Part shown: in pieces, positions 1 through 8,479 of the stretch
Numbering within the stretch: the stretch's first letter is position 1
Layout: every line of letters starts with the position of its first letter
NCBI GenBank assembly: GCA_025453745.1
Contig: JALOPS010000004.1
Coordinates: forward strand, 1 to 35,626
Direction: 5' to 3'
Length of the DNA: 35,626 nt
Origin: Gemmatimonadaceae bacterium
GTDB taxonomy: Bacteria; Gemmatimonadota; Gemmatimonadetes; Gemmatimonadales; Gemmatimonadaceae
Notes under the pieces: model-generated
Told to the model about the DNA's origin: nothing
Seen by the model: only the letters and a program-made list of their open reading frames with translations
Database searches by the model: none
Translations under genes and position numbers: made by a program

Positions 1-1
1 C

Positions 2-928
2 CTCGCCGATGAAGAGCCGACGATCCACCGCAAGAAGTTCGTGCAGCTCTGCGAGGAGCTGATCCGCCGCGATCTCGGCATCAAGTGGGGAATCAACACG
101 CGCGTCACCGACATCCTGCGTGACGAGGAGCTGCTGCCGCTCTATCGCAAGGCGGGGCTCGTGCACGTCTCGCTCGGCACCGAGGCCGCCGCGCAGCTCA
201 AGCTCGACCGCTTCAACAAGGAGATCAAGCTCGAGCAGTCGAAGAAGGCGATCGACCTGCTGCGGGCGAACGGGATCATCGTCGAGGCGCAGTTCATCGT
301 CGGACTCGAGAACGAGACCAGCGAGACGCTCGAGGAGACCTACAACATGGCCCGCGAGTGGAACGCGGACCTCGTGAACTGGAACTGCTATACACCGTGG
401 CCGTTCAGCGATCTCTTCGAGGAGCTCGGCGACAAGGTGCAGGTGCGCGACTTCGCGAAGTACAACTTCGTCACGCCGATCATGAAGCCCGCGGCGATGA
501 CGCGCGAGGAAGTGCTCAAGGGAGTGCTCAACAACTACCGGCGTTACTACTTCAAGAAGGCGACCGGTGGGTACCTGTGGGACAAGGACCCGTTCCGGCG
601 GAAGTACTTGCGCGGGTGTCTCAAGGCGTTCCTCAAGAGCGCGATGGAGCGGCGTTTCTACGATCTCGGCCGCATCAACTACTGGGGGCAGTCGGGCGAG
701 ATCGATTGGGGCTTCGACCCCGATCGCGTCCTCTCCGAGCAGCAGATGGTGCAGCTCGCGCGGGCGAAGGCCGAGCGGCCGAAGGAGATCCAGCGCGTGC
801 ACGGGAAACGCGCGCGGCCGAGCCAGCGCGATCTGCACGAGCTGAGCCCGCACGGCGTGGCGATGGCGTGCGGGACAACGGAGACGCGGAGCGCAGACGA
901 GTTCGATCAGCCGGCGTTGCCGTCGTAG
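2..928 (+). CDS. bchE: Magnesium-protoporphyrin IX monomethyl ester anaerobic oxidative cyclase, C-terminal part (BchE-like radical SAM)
   Basis: The open frame enters from the left edge (frame of base 2) and stops at 926-928, leaving about 308 codons. I recognise BchE-specific stretches: ADEEPTI near the left edge, WGINTRVTD, GTEAAAQL, EAQFIVGLENET, YTPWPF and NFVTPIMKPAA, followed by the family's C-terminal part with NYRRYYFKKA and GCLKAFLK. BchE is a B12-dependent radical SAM enzyme that closes the isocyclic E ring of bacteriochlorophyll without oxygen. Its cobalamin domain and the CX3CX2C cluster motif would lie upstream of the window, so catalytic competence cannot be checked. The last 60 or so residues, rich in charge and low in recognisable motifs, are a poorly conserved tail. 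Another B12-binding radical SAM protein is possible, but the continuous match to remembered BchE sequence makes this unlikely. The gene on its right is an unrelated ATPase. Confidence 0.82.
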   Translation, partial: LADEEPTIHRKKFVQLCEELIRRDLGIKWGINTRVTDILRDEELLPLYRKAGLVHVSLGTEAAAQLKLDRFNKEIKLEQSKKAIDLLRANGIIVEAQFIVGLENETSETLEETYNMAREWNADLVNWNCYTPWPFSDLFEELGDKVQVRDFAKYNFVTPIMKPAAMTREEVLKGVLNNYRRYYFKKATGGYLWDKDPFRRKYLRGCLKAFLKSAMERRFYDLGRINYWGQSGEIDWGFDPDRVLSEQQMVQLARAKAERPKEIQRVHGKRARPSQRDLHELSPHGVAMACGTTETRSADEFDQPALPS

Positions 929-935
929 CACGCGC

Positions 936-1113
936 CGTGGGGTGAGCGGGGCGCCCGCCGTGTGTTGAGTGGGCGCCCCGCGTGTGGAGCGGAGCGCGTG
1001 CCGTGTGTTGAGTGGGCGCCCCGCGTGTTGAGCGGAGCGCGTGCCGTGTGTTGAGCGCGGCGCTTGCCGCGTGTTGAGCGGAGCGCCCGTCGTGTGTTGA
1101 GCGGAGCGCTTGC
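936..1113. repeat. Imperfect tandem repeat, about eight units of 21-23 bp
   Basis: Starting eight bases after the bchE-like stop codon, about eight diverged units follow head to tail, each of the form CGTGTGTTGAGCGGAGCGC plus a few bases. Unit lengths vary between 21 and 23, so the array would not keep one reading frame. Two alternating variants are visible (GAGTGGGCGCCCC and GAGCGGAGCGCGTGC), which suggests duplication of a two-unit block. No coding sequence is supported here. Confidence 0.8.
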
Positions 1114-1282
1114 GCAGCAAGCGCGCAGTCGAAACACCGCCGGACGCGCGCGCAGCGCGCGTTCCGGGCAGTGGCGGCGGTGCAAAGACGACCGCGAATG
1201 GCGCATCCTTCGACTCGCCGCTGCGCGGCTCGCTCAGGATGACGCGCCATCGCGAGGCCCTTCGCTGCGCTCAGGGAACGGC
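1097..1282. repeat. Short hairpin elements sharing TGAGCG / TCGA cores, in opposite orientations
   Basis: The last tandem unit runs into a hairpin: GCGCTTGC (1106-1113), loop GCA, GCAAGCGC (1117-1124), then CAGTCGAAAC. At 1207-1243 a related element lies in the other orientation, CCTTCGACTC, a hairpin GCCGC-TGC-GCGGC (1217-1229), then CGCTCAGGATGAC. A shorter third copy, TTCGCTGCGCTCAGGGAAC, is near 1260. These look like small non-coding repeats dispersed in intergenic DNA. From 1283 to 1432 I see nothing recognisable. Confidence 0.55.
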
Positions 1283-1432
1283 GGTTTCGCAGGACGACTC
1301 GGTACGCACAACAAACCGCACCACCTCAGGCCCCCTTCCCTGCGGGCAGGAAACAGCGACTTCCCCCGATGCAAGCCCCCGCCCACCTCGCGATAGCTTG
1401 CGGCATCCGCTCCGATTGTCTCTCGGACCCGC

Positions 1433-4228
1433 ATGCCGCACGTGCCATCATCCAAGTCCGCCACTCCGCGCCCTGCCGGCGTGAACGTCGCGTGGCATGC
1501 CATCGCCCCGCACGAGCTGCTCGCGCGCCTCGCCACCGAGCCGACCGGCCTGCGCTCCGACGACGCCGCGCAACGACTGCGCACCGTCGGCCCCAATCGC
1601 CTGAGCCGCACGCGGCGCGATGGCCCGTGGCGCCTGTTTCTTCGGCAGTTCACGTCCCCGCTGATTCACGTCCTGCTCGCCTCCGTCGCCATTGCCCTCG
1701 CTCTCGGCAAGCGCAACGATGGACTCGTCATCCTCGCCGTCGTCGTCATCAATGCCATCGTCGGCTTTCTGCAGGAGCTCGAGGCCGGGCGCGCCATCGA
1801 TGCGCTGAGCCGCATGGTGCCGAGCACGGCCACCGTGCGGCGCGACGGCGAGTCCGTGACGCTCGCCACGGACCAGCTCGTCCCCGGCGATGTCGTGGCG
1901 CTGCAAGGGGGTGACACCGTTCCCGCCGATGTGCGCCTGCTCGATGTCACTGCGCTGCAGATCGAGGAAGCGGTCCTCACCGGCGAGTCGCTCCCGATCG
2001 CCAAGCGCACGGAGACCGCCCAACTCGACGCCTCACTCGGCGACCGGCGAGGCATGGCGTTCGGCGGGACGCTCGTGACGGCCGGCACGGGGGTCGGTGT
2101 CGTCGTCGAGACCGGCGATCGCACGGAGTTGGGTCGCATCTCCACGCTGCTGCGCACCACCGTCGGCGTGGATACGCCGCTCACCCGGCGACTGGCGTCG
2201 CTCGCGCGCGGCATCACCGTCGGCATCATCGCGATCGCGCTCGTGATCGTCGCCATCGGTGTCGCACGCGATGCACCGGTGATCGACAGCCTGCTGGCTT
2301 CGATCTCCCTGGCGGTGGCCGCGATTCCGGAAGGACTCCCCGCGACGATCACCATTGCCTCGGCGATCGGCGTGCGACGGATGGCACGTCGGCGCGCGCT
2401 TGTCCGCCATCTGCCCGCGGTCGAGACGCTCGGCAGCACCACCATCATCTGCACCGACAAGACGGGCACGCTCACGCGCAACGAGCTCACCGTCCGCGCG
2501 CTCTGGACCGCCCGCGGTCCGGTCGCGGTGAGCGGCGTTGGCTATGCGCCCATCGGCACGATGACTGCGGGCGACGGGACGTCGAGGGAGGACGATGCGG
2601 CGATCGCGCGCACGCTCGAAGTGGCGGCACTCTGCAACGATGCGACCGTGCGCGAGGTCGACGGGCGCTGGACCATCACGGGAGATCCCACCGAGGCGGC
2701 GCTCGTCGTCGCCGCGCGCAAGGGGGCGATCGATGATCAGGCGTTGCGCGTGCGGCATGCGCGGATCGACGCGATCCCCTTCGACGCGGAGCGACAGTTC
2801 ATGGCAACGCGCCACGTCGACGGAGACGGACGCGTGCTCGTGTGCGTCAAGGGCGCGCCCGAAGTGCTGCTGGGCTTCACGAGTCGGCGCGCGGAGGCGA
2901 ACGGATGGATCGCCGAGGCCGTCGAGACCCTTGCGTCGCAGGGGATGCGCGTGCTCGCCATGGCACACGCCACGGTACCGCGTGCCGACTGCCGCGGCGA
3001 CCTCGCGATCGACGATCTGCCACGTCTCCCGCTCGAGATCGTGGGGCTCGCCGGCATGATGGATCCGGCGCGCGAGGAGGCGATCAGTGCGATCGCGGCC
3101 TGTCGCACGGCGGGCGTTCGCGTGAGCATGATCACGGGCGACCATCCCTCCACCGCGCGCGCCATCGCCCGACAGGTGGGGCTCGTCGACGCACACGCCG
3201 ATGGTGTGCTGACGGGGCAACAGCTTGCCGCGATGCCCGCCGACGCACTCCCGGAGGCGGCCGCGACGTATCGCGTGTTTGCCCGCGTGGCACCCGAGCA
3301 GAAGCTGCGCCTCGTCGAAGCGTTGCAGTCCCGTGGCGAAATCGTGGCAATGACGGGCGATGGCGTGAACGATGCACCCGCACTCAAGCGCGCGGACATC
3401 GGCGTCGCGATGGGGATCACGGGGACGGCCGTCGCGCGCGAGGCGGCCGACATGGTGCTGGCCGACGACAATTTCGCCACCATCGCTGCCGCCGTGGAGG
3501 AAGGACGCCGCGTCTTCGACAACCTGCTCAAGTCGCTCGCGTTCATTCTGCCGACGAGCGTTGGCCAGGGACTGATCATTCTCATTGCCGTCCTCACCTT
3601 CCCGGTGCGCGACGGACGGCTGCTGATGCCCATCGACCCGGTGCAGATCCTTTGGGTCAACCTCGTGGTGGCCACGACGCTGGCGTTGCCACTGGCCTTC
3701 GAGGCGCCGGAGCCCGATCTGATGCGTCGCCCACCGCGCGCCCCCTCGACGCCGCTGCTCGACGGCTTCCTCGTCGCGCGGACGGTGCTCGTGGGCATGC
3801 TGATCGCCGCCGCGGCGATCGGTGTGTTCTGGTGGGAGTTTGCGCTCGACACGCGACGCGGACTGGACGCCGCGACCGCACTGACCGACGCGCAGACGGG
3901 CGCGGTGACGGCGGTCGTGCTCTTTCAGGCGGCCTACCTGCTCAACTGCCGGTCGCTCACCCGGTCGGCGCGCACCATCGGGCTGTGGAGCAATCCGCAC
4001 GTGTACTACGGCATCGCCACCGCCCTCGCGCTCCAGTGGTGCGCGGTGTACCTCTCGCCGTTCAACCGGCTCCTGCGCATGCATCCCATCGCGCCGGTCG
4101 ACTGGCTCGTCCCCATCGCGGTCGCCTGTGCGGGACTCCCTGTCATCGCGGTGGAGAAATGGCTCTGGCGACGCCGCCGCACAGGCCCGACGCTCGTGGC
4201 GCCCGCCCCGCATGCGAGCGGGCGGTGA
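1433..4228 (+). CDS. P2-type cation-transporting ATPase
   Basis: A 931-residue P-type ATPase of the Ca2+/Na+-pump-like P2 group in the inner membrane. Order: N-terminal cation-ATPase domain (about 20-85), first helix pair, actuator domain with TGES at 183-186, PEGLP in helix M4 at 299-303, phosphorylation motif DKTGT at 342-346, nucleotide-binding domain with KGAPE, hinge motif TGDGVND at 641-647, then C-terminal helices. All residues of the phosphorylation cycle are present. The ion site is unusual. Where SERCA has Asn and Glu in M5 and Asn and Asp in M6, this protein appears to have Ser709, Gln712, Asn743 and Ala747, leaving the M4 Glu300 as the main carboxylate. Specificity is therefore uncertain. 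The ATG at 1433 is used; no clear ribosome-binding site precedes it. It is probably monocistronic, since a hairpin follows. Confidence 0.9.
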   Translation: MPHVPSSKSATPRPAGVNVAWHAIAPHELLARLATEPTGLRSDDAAQRLRTVGPNRLSRTRRDGPWRLFLRQFTSPLIHVLLASVAIALALGKRNDGLVILAVVVINAIVGFLQELEAGRAIDALSRMVPSTATVRRDGESVTLATDQLVPGDVVALQGGDTVPADVRLLDVTALQIEEAVLTGESLPIAKRTETAQLDASLGDRRGMAFGGTLVTAGTGVGVVVETGDRTELGRISTLLRTTVGVDTPLTRRLASLARGITVGIIAIALVIVAIGVARDAPVIDSLLASISLAVAAIPEGLPATITIASAIGVRRMARRRALVRHLPAVETLGSTTIICTDKTGTLTRNELTVRALWTARGPVAVSGVGYAPIGTMTAGDGTSREDDAAIARTLEVAALCNDATVREVDGRWTITGDPTEAALVVAARKGAIDDQALRVRHARIDAIPFDAERQFMATRHVDGDGRVLVCVKGAPEVLLGFTSRRAEANGWIAEAVETLASQGMRVLAMAHATVPRADCRGDLAIDDLPRLPLEIVGLAGMMDPAREEAISAIAACRTAGVRVSMITGDHPSTARAIARQVGLVDAHADGVLTGQQLAAMPADALPEAAATYRVFARVAPEQKLRLVEALQSRGEIVAMTGDGVNDAPALKRADIGVAMGITGTAVAREAADMVLADDNFATIAAAVEEGRRVFDNLLKSLAFILPTSVGQGLIILIAVLTFPVRDGRLLMPIDPVQILWVNLVVATTLALPLAFEAPEPDLMRRPPRAPSTPLLDGFLVARTVLVGMLIAAAAIGVFWWEFALDTRRGLDAATALTDAQTGAVTAVVLFQAAYLLNCRSLTRSARTIGLWSNPHVYYGIATALALQWCAVYLSPFNRLLRMHPIAPVDWLVPIAVACAGLPVIAVEKWLWRRRRTGPTLVAPAPHASGR

Positions 4229-4235
4229 GTCGCGT

Positions 4236-4262
4236 GCGACGGGAGTGGTTGCGGCCCGTCGC
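4236..4262 (+). terminator. Hairpin after the P-type ATPase gene
   Basis: GCGACGGG (4236-4243) pairs perfectly with CCCGTCGC (4255-4262) across an 11-base loop, starting seven bases after the stop codon. No T-run follows, so this may be a Rho-independent-like terminator or only a 3'-end stabiliser. Confidence 0.45.
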
Positions 4263-4356
4263 CCGAAGCTCGATGCTGTAGCGTGCGCGCGTCCGCGACG
4301 AGGCGCGCCTCACCCGTTCCCGCCCTGAGCACCCCGTTCCCGTGCCTTCAGATACC

Positions 4357-6195
4357 ATGACCGCCACCGCTTCCGCCCACCACACCGCTCTCGCCGAGTG
4401 GGTCGACGAGATGGCCGCCCTCTGTCGTCCCGATGCCGTCCACTGGTGCGATGGGACCGAGACGGAGTACAACGCGCTCTGCCAGAAGCTCGTCGATGCG
4501 GGCACGTTCATCCGGCTCGATCCGGTCAAGCGCCCGAACTCCTACCTCGCCCGCTCGCACCCCTCCGACGTCGCGCGCGTCGAAGAGCGGACCTACATCT
4601 GCTCGGCGAACCGCAACGACGCCGGCCCGACCAACAACTGGGCACCGCCAGCGGAGATGCGCGCGACGATGCGACAGCGGTTCGACGGCTGCATGCGCGG
4701 GCGCACGATGTACGTGATTCCGTTCAGCATGGGGCCGATCGGCTCGCCGATCGCCAAGATCGGCGTGCAGATCACCGACAGTCCGTACGTCGTGGTGAAC
4801 ATGCGCATCATGACGCGCATCGGCGCCGGCGTGCTCGACGCGCTCGGCAGCGACGGCTTCTTCGTGCCGTGCATGCACTCCGTCGGCGCGCCCCTCGCAC
4901 CCGGCCAGGCCGATGTGGCGTGGCCGTGCGAAGCGGACATCGCCAACAAGTACATCGTGCACTTCCCGGAGAGCTACGAGATCTGGTCGTACGGCTCCGG
5001 CTACGGCGGCAACGCACTGCTCGGCAAGAAGTGTCTCGCGTTGCGCATCGCCTCCGTGATGGCGCGCGACGAAGGCTGGCTCGCCGAGCACATGCTCATC
5101 ATGGGGATCGAGTCGCCGGATGGCGAGACGACGTACCTGGGCGCCGCGTTCCCGAGCGCGTGCGGCAAGACGAATCTCGCGATGCTCGTGCCGCCCTCGT
5201 CGATGCCCGGCTGGAAGGTGCGCACCGTGGGTGACGACATCGCGTGGATCAAGAAGGCACCCGATGGCAAGCTCCGCGCCATCAACCCCGAGGCGGGGTT
5301 CTTTGGCGTCGCGCCGGGCACCAACGTGAAGTCCAATCCCAACGCGATGGCCACCATCGCGAAGAACACGATCTTCACCAATGTCGCGCTCACCGACGAT
5401 GGCGACGTGTGGTGGGAAGGCATGACCGACTCGCCGCCCGCGCACGCCATCGACTGGACGGGCAAGGACTGGACGCCCGCGAGCGGACGCCTCGCGGCGC
5501 ATGCGAACGCGCGCTTCACCGCACCGGCCAGCCAGTGCCCGAGCATCGATCCGGCGTGGGAAGATCCGGCGGGCGTACCGATCACGGCCTTCGTCTTCGG
5601 CGGACGCATGGCGAAGGACATGCCGCTCGTCTTCCAGGCGTTCAACTGGTCGCACGGCGTCTACCTCGCGGCTACCATGGGCTCGGAAGCGACGGCGGCG
5701 GCCATCGGCCAGGCGGCGATGCGGCGCGACCCCTTCGCGATGTTGCCGTTCTGCGGCTACAACATGGCCGACTACTTCACGCACTGGCTCAACGTCGGCC
5801 GTCGCGTGCACAATCCGCCGCGTATCTTCCGCGTGAACTGGTTCCGCAAGGACGAGCACGGAAAGTTCATCTGGCCGGGCTTCGGCGAGAACATGCGCGT
5901 GTTGCGCTGGATCGTCGAACGGATGAAGGGGCGCGCGTTCGCGGTGGAGAGTCCGATCGGGTGGATGCCGCGCTACGAAGACCTCGACTGGTCGGGGCTC
6001 GACTTTCCGCACGAGACGTTCAACGATCTCATGGCGGTCGCGCGTGAGGCGGGGCGCATCGAGGCGCACGCGCACGAGGAGCTGTTCGACCGCTTCTTCG
6101 ATCGGTTGCCCAAGGAGTTCGTCTTCGAGCGGGAGCTGCTCCGGTCGCGGCTCTGGCGGTCGCCGGATCGGTGGGAGCTGGCGGAAGAGGCGTAA
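4357..6195 (+). CDS. pckG: Phosphoenolpyruvate carboxykinase (GTP)
   Basis: A 612-residue cytosolic enzyme converting oxaloacetate and GTP to phosphoenolpyruvate, CO2 and GDP, the first committed step of gluconeogenesis. Full family length (usually 600-620). The kinase-1 P-loop [12 protein letters not shown] lies at about 265-276, the kinase-2 region [10 protein letters not shown] follows, then the GTP-PEPCK signature [10 protein letters not shown], the segment [14 protein letters not shown] and the C-terminal [10 protein letters not shown] and [10 protein letters not shown] motifs. The N-terminal substrate region with ANRND and SMGP is intact. The ATG at 4357 is chosen; a GTG 15 bases upstream (4342) is an alternative in the same frame, and neither has a clear Shine-Dalgarno sequence. 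Nearby glgC and glgA fit a general carbon-storage theme but are not in the same operon. Confidence 0.96.
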   Translation: MTATASAHHTALAEWVDEMAALCRPDAVHWCDGTETEYNALCQKLVDAGTFIRLDPVKRPNSYLARSHPSDVARVEERTYICSANRNDAGPTNNWAPPAEMRATMRQRFDGCMRGRTMYVIPFSMGPIGSPIAKIGVQITDSPYVVVNMRIMTRIGAGVLDALGSDGFFVPCMHSVGAPLAPGQADVAWPCEADIANKYIVHFPESYEIWSYGSGYGGNALLGKKCLALRIASVMARDEGWLAEHMLIMGIESPDGETTYLGAAFPSACGKTNLAMLVPPSSMPGWKVRTVGDDIAWIKKAPDGKLRAINPEAGFFGVAPGTNVKSNPNAMATIAKNTIFTNVALTDDGDVWWEGMTDSPPAHAIDWTGKDWTPASGRLAAHANARFTAPASQCPSIDPAWEDPAGVPITAFVFGGRMAKDMPLVFQAFNWSHGVYLAATMGSEATAAAIGQAAMRRDPFAMLPFCGYNMADYFTHWLNVGRRVHNPPRIFRVNWFRKDEHGKFIWPGFGENMRVLRWIVERMKGRAFAVESPIGWMPRYEDLDWSGLDFPHETFNDLMAVAREAGRIEAHAHEELFDRFFDRLPKEFVFERELLRSRLWRSPDRWELAEEA

Positions 6196-6207
6196 GCGGC
6201 AACGAGT

Positions 6208-6242
6208 GCCCTCGCGCAACGCCATCACGTCTGCGCGAGGGC
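6208..6242 (+). terminator. Hairpin after pckG
   Basis: GCCCTCGCGCA (6208-6218) and TGCGCGAGGGC (6232-6242) form a perfect 11-bp stem with a 13-base loop, 13 bases after the pckG stop. There is no T-tract. It probably ends the pckG transcript. Confidence 0.6.
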
Positions 6243-6316
6243 CACGACAGGATCGTGTCGACTGCGATGTCGCGTCGACCGGTGGTGCGGAAACGGTGAG
6301 TGCGAAGCAGGGAGCC

Positions 6317-6979
6317 ATGCCAACACCTCGAGCGATCGTGCGCGGCCGCCTGCTGGTCGGCATGGCACTGGCGATCCTTTGGACCTGCGCCTCCCCACCG
6401 ACGGTCGAGGTGCCACCGCTGTTCCGGTTGCCTCCAGTCCGCCATGTGAACGTCTATGCGTATCCCAATCTTCTCGCGGTCGATCGACTGGACACGCTCG
6501 AGGCGAACGGGTTCGACTCCACCGGAGTCGGTGTGTGGGTGTCTGGCGCGGCGACATGGCGCGTATCCGACTCGACGAGGCTGTCCATGCGCGAGCTCGA
6601 TCCGCGTCGTCGTCAGGTCGAAGTGCGTGCGCTCCGACCAGGCCTCGTCGAGGTCGTCGCCACCATCGCCGGCGTAAGCGGCCGCGATACGGTACGCATC
6701 ATCCCCGCCCTGCTGCCGCTCGAACTCACGCCAGCCGCCGTGAGCCTGCGACGGGGTGACTCGACGTTCGTCCGACTGCGCATTCGCACCACGGATGGCG
6801 TCGCCGTGCGTGGTCTTTTCGTCTCGTGGTGGGACACCACATACCGAGCCACGACGTGGCCGCACTTCAGCGACAGTGTATGGGTGCGTGCGCTTGAACG
6901 TGCGTCGCCGGGAGTCGGCGCGCTCCGTGCGTCGGTCGCCGGCGCGTCGGTCACCCTGCCGGTCACGGTGACGCCATAG
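6317..6979 (+). CDS. Putative lipoprotein with Ig-like beta domains, unknown function
   Basis: A 220-residue protein I do not recognise at family level. The start at 6317 is supported by GGAG five bases upstream. The N-terminus has arginines, a hydrophobic stretch (about 13-21) and a lipobox-like LWTC with Cys24, so it is probably exported and lipid-anchored. The mature part alternates short beta-strand-like segments such as VRALRPGLVEVVATIAGVSG and LRASVAGASVTLPVTV. These resemble bacterial Ig-like (BIG2-type) repeats, with one copy at about 75-130 and a second at about 135-220. Many Gemmatimonadota encode numerous small lipoproteins of this kind. An Ig-like role in surface adhesion or as a structural module is only inference. 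Confidence 0.7.
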   Translation: MPTPRAIVRGRLLVGMALAILWTCASPPTVEVPPLFRLPPVRHVNVYAYPNLLAVDRLDTLEANGFDSTGVGVWVSGAATWRVSDSTRLSMRELDPRRRQVEVRALRPGLVEVVATIAGVSGRDTVRIIPALLPLELTPAAVSLRRGDSTFVRLRIRTTDGVAVRGLFVSWWDTTYRATTWPHFSDSVWVRALERASPGVGALRASVAGASVTLPVTVTP

Positions 6980-7180
6980 GCGAATGCCATCGCACTGGCC
7001 TGTGCGGTAGCCGGGACCGTCGTGCTCGACGACTTCACAGCATTGCTTCTCGCAACGCATCGCGCGCATGGGCAACGCGGAGGGAACCGGATTGTGTCGG
7101 GGGAACCGTCACGGGAGTTGTCATTGGAGGAGAACAGGCGACGCCGCCATGCGAAAGCTTCTGCCTGGAGACGGACCGTG

Positions 7181-7771
7181 ATGCTACCGTGGCGATGCGC
7201 GACCATACCCATGCGCAAAGCGGCCACCTGCCCGAGCGCACGCGCCCTCGTGTTGACCATGCTATTCGTCGGTCTCACGGCATGCGACCGCGGCCCCACC
7301 GCTGCGACCGTCGACCTCGGCGCAGCCGCGCTCTTCCAGTCCGACTCGGCGCGCTACACCATGCAACGCGTGGGCGAGATCTCTACCGCTCGCCTCGTCT
7401 TCACCTTCTCGAATCGATCGGGTCGGGCCGCCGCGTTCGTGAACTGCGGCGGAGCCACTTCGTATGCCGTGGAACGATGGACCGGTCGTCGATGGGAGAC
7501 AGTGCACCGTCCGGCGATGTTCGCGTGTCTTAGTGCGCGTATCGTCGTGCCGATCGGAGGCACGCGTGCCATGCCAATCACCATCTTGGCCATGCCCGCA
7601 CGTCTTCTGACGTACCCCGGCGCGGGGCTCAACGCCGAGGACGTCGACGGCGTGTACCGCATCGTGTGGAACGACGCGCGTCGCTATGAGGGCACCGACG
7701 ATGCAGGAGGGACACCTCTCCCACTCACCTCCCGCGTCTCCAACAGCTTCACCCTCGTCTCACCACGATAG
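7181..7771 (+). CDS. Putative lipoprotein, unknown function
   Basis: A 196-residue protein of no family I recognise. A basic N-terminus, a hydrophobic core (ALVLTMLFVGL) and the lipobox LTAC indicate a lipid-anchored exported protein; the mature chain begins CDRGPTAA. The rest looks like a single compact beta-rich domain with VFTFSNRSGRAAAFVNCGG and a C-terminal YRIVWNDARRYEG, reminiscent of small intracellular-proteinase-inhibitor-like or fibronectin-like folds; that comparison is weak. The ATG at 7181 has GGAG about ten bases upstream; ATG 7211 would give a shorter signal peptide and is also plausible. The 200-bp gap before it (6980-7180) contains purine-rich runs but no gene I can support. 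Confidence 0.65.
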   Translation: MLPWRCATIPMRKAATCPSARALVLTMLFVGLTACDRGPTAATVDLGAAALFQSDSARYTMQRVGEISTARLVFTFSNRSGRAAAFVNCGGATSYAVERWTGRRWETVHRPAMFACLSARIVVPIGGTRAMPITILAMPARLLTYPGAGLNAEDVDGVYRIVWNDARRYEGTDDAGGTPLPLTSRVSNSFTLVSPR

Positions 7772-7811
7772 GCCGCTCGCGCGTGCACCCTCCGCGCGAT
7801 ACCATCCCAGC

Positions 7812-8462
7812 GTGCTCGCGCTCCCCACCGTCGTCTACCACCTCGCAGAAGGCAGCAACTGGCCCGCCATCCAGCGCGACGGACTGCACCCCGCCACCGT
7901 ACTGCTCGCTCGCTCCGGCCTGCCACCCGGCGAGCAGCAGCGCCTCAACACCACGCAGCGCACCACCCACACCGCGCTCCCCGACGGCACCGCCCTGCGC
8001 GACCAGAAGCCCATGCCACCTGACGCGCTCGCACGCTGCCTCGTCGGCTGCACACCGGCCGAGTGGTATGCTCTGATCAATGCCCGCGTCTTTTTCTGGT
8101 TCGACGTGGACCGCCTCGACCGGCAGCGACGCGCCTGCGCGCCACGCGCCCAGGTGCTCCTCGCCATCGACGCGACTCGGCTCATCGCGGACTATCGTGC
8201 GCACGCGGCGCTCTCGCCCATCAACACGGGCAACGCACGCCGACGTCCCGCCGTGCGCGGCCGCGCGACGTTCGTGCCGATTAGCGAGTGGGAGAGACGC
8301 GGGTGGGCCAGTGAAGCCGAGGCACTCGGGACGACACCACGCGCGCGGTCGCATGCACCGGTCGAGCTCACCATCACGAGTGCCATCCCCGATATCGGCT
8401 CGTACATCGTGAAGACCATACGGCTGACGTCCACCGACCCCCTGCCACCAGACGTCACCTGA
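7812..8462 (+). CDS. DUF7002-like protein of unknown function
   Basis: A protein of about 216 residues beginning at a GTG (7812), the first start codon in frame after the preceding gene ends. Upstream ATGs at 7686 and 7701 would overlap that gene and add a low-complexity leader. Conserved-looking blocks are VYHLAEGSNWPAIQRDGL near the N-terminus, VFFWFDVDRL in the middle and SPINTGNARRRPAVRG towards the C-terminus. I associate this pattern with the DUF7002 family, whose function is not known to me. The opening Tyr-His block followed by an Asn-Trp and a Gly-Leu resembles the start of ADP-ribosyltransferase-like folds such as DarT, but no catalytic Glu can be assigned. No signal peptide or membrane segment is seen, so it is probably cytosolic. 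Confidence 0.6.
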   Translation: MLALPTVVYHLAEGSNWPAIQRDGLHPATVLLARSGLPPGEQQRLNTTQRTTHTALPDGTALRDQKPMPPDALARCLVGCTPAEWYALINARVFFWFDVDRLDRQRRACAPRAQVLLAIDATRLIADYRAHAALSPINTGNARRRPAVRGRATFVPISEWERRGWASEAEALGTTPRARSHAPVELTITSAIPDIGSYIVKTIRLTSTDPLPPDVT

Positions 8463-8479
8463 CCTCAAGCTCCGTACAC

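Noticed and set aside
936-1113. CRISPR array or coding tandem repeat
   Set aside because: Units follow each other without spacers and vary in length by 1-2 bases, so neither a CRISPR nor a reading frame fits.
2033-4213. Long open frame (over 700 codons) antisense to the P-type ATPase
   Set aside because: The sense frame encodes a complete ATPase with all motifs. High GC leaves the opposite strand open; the antisense product is low-complexity and Arg/His-rich.
4348-6363. Long open frame antisense to pckG
   Set aside because: Same reason: shadow of a fully conserved enzyme gene, no recognisable domain.
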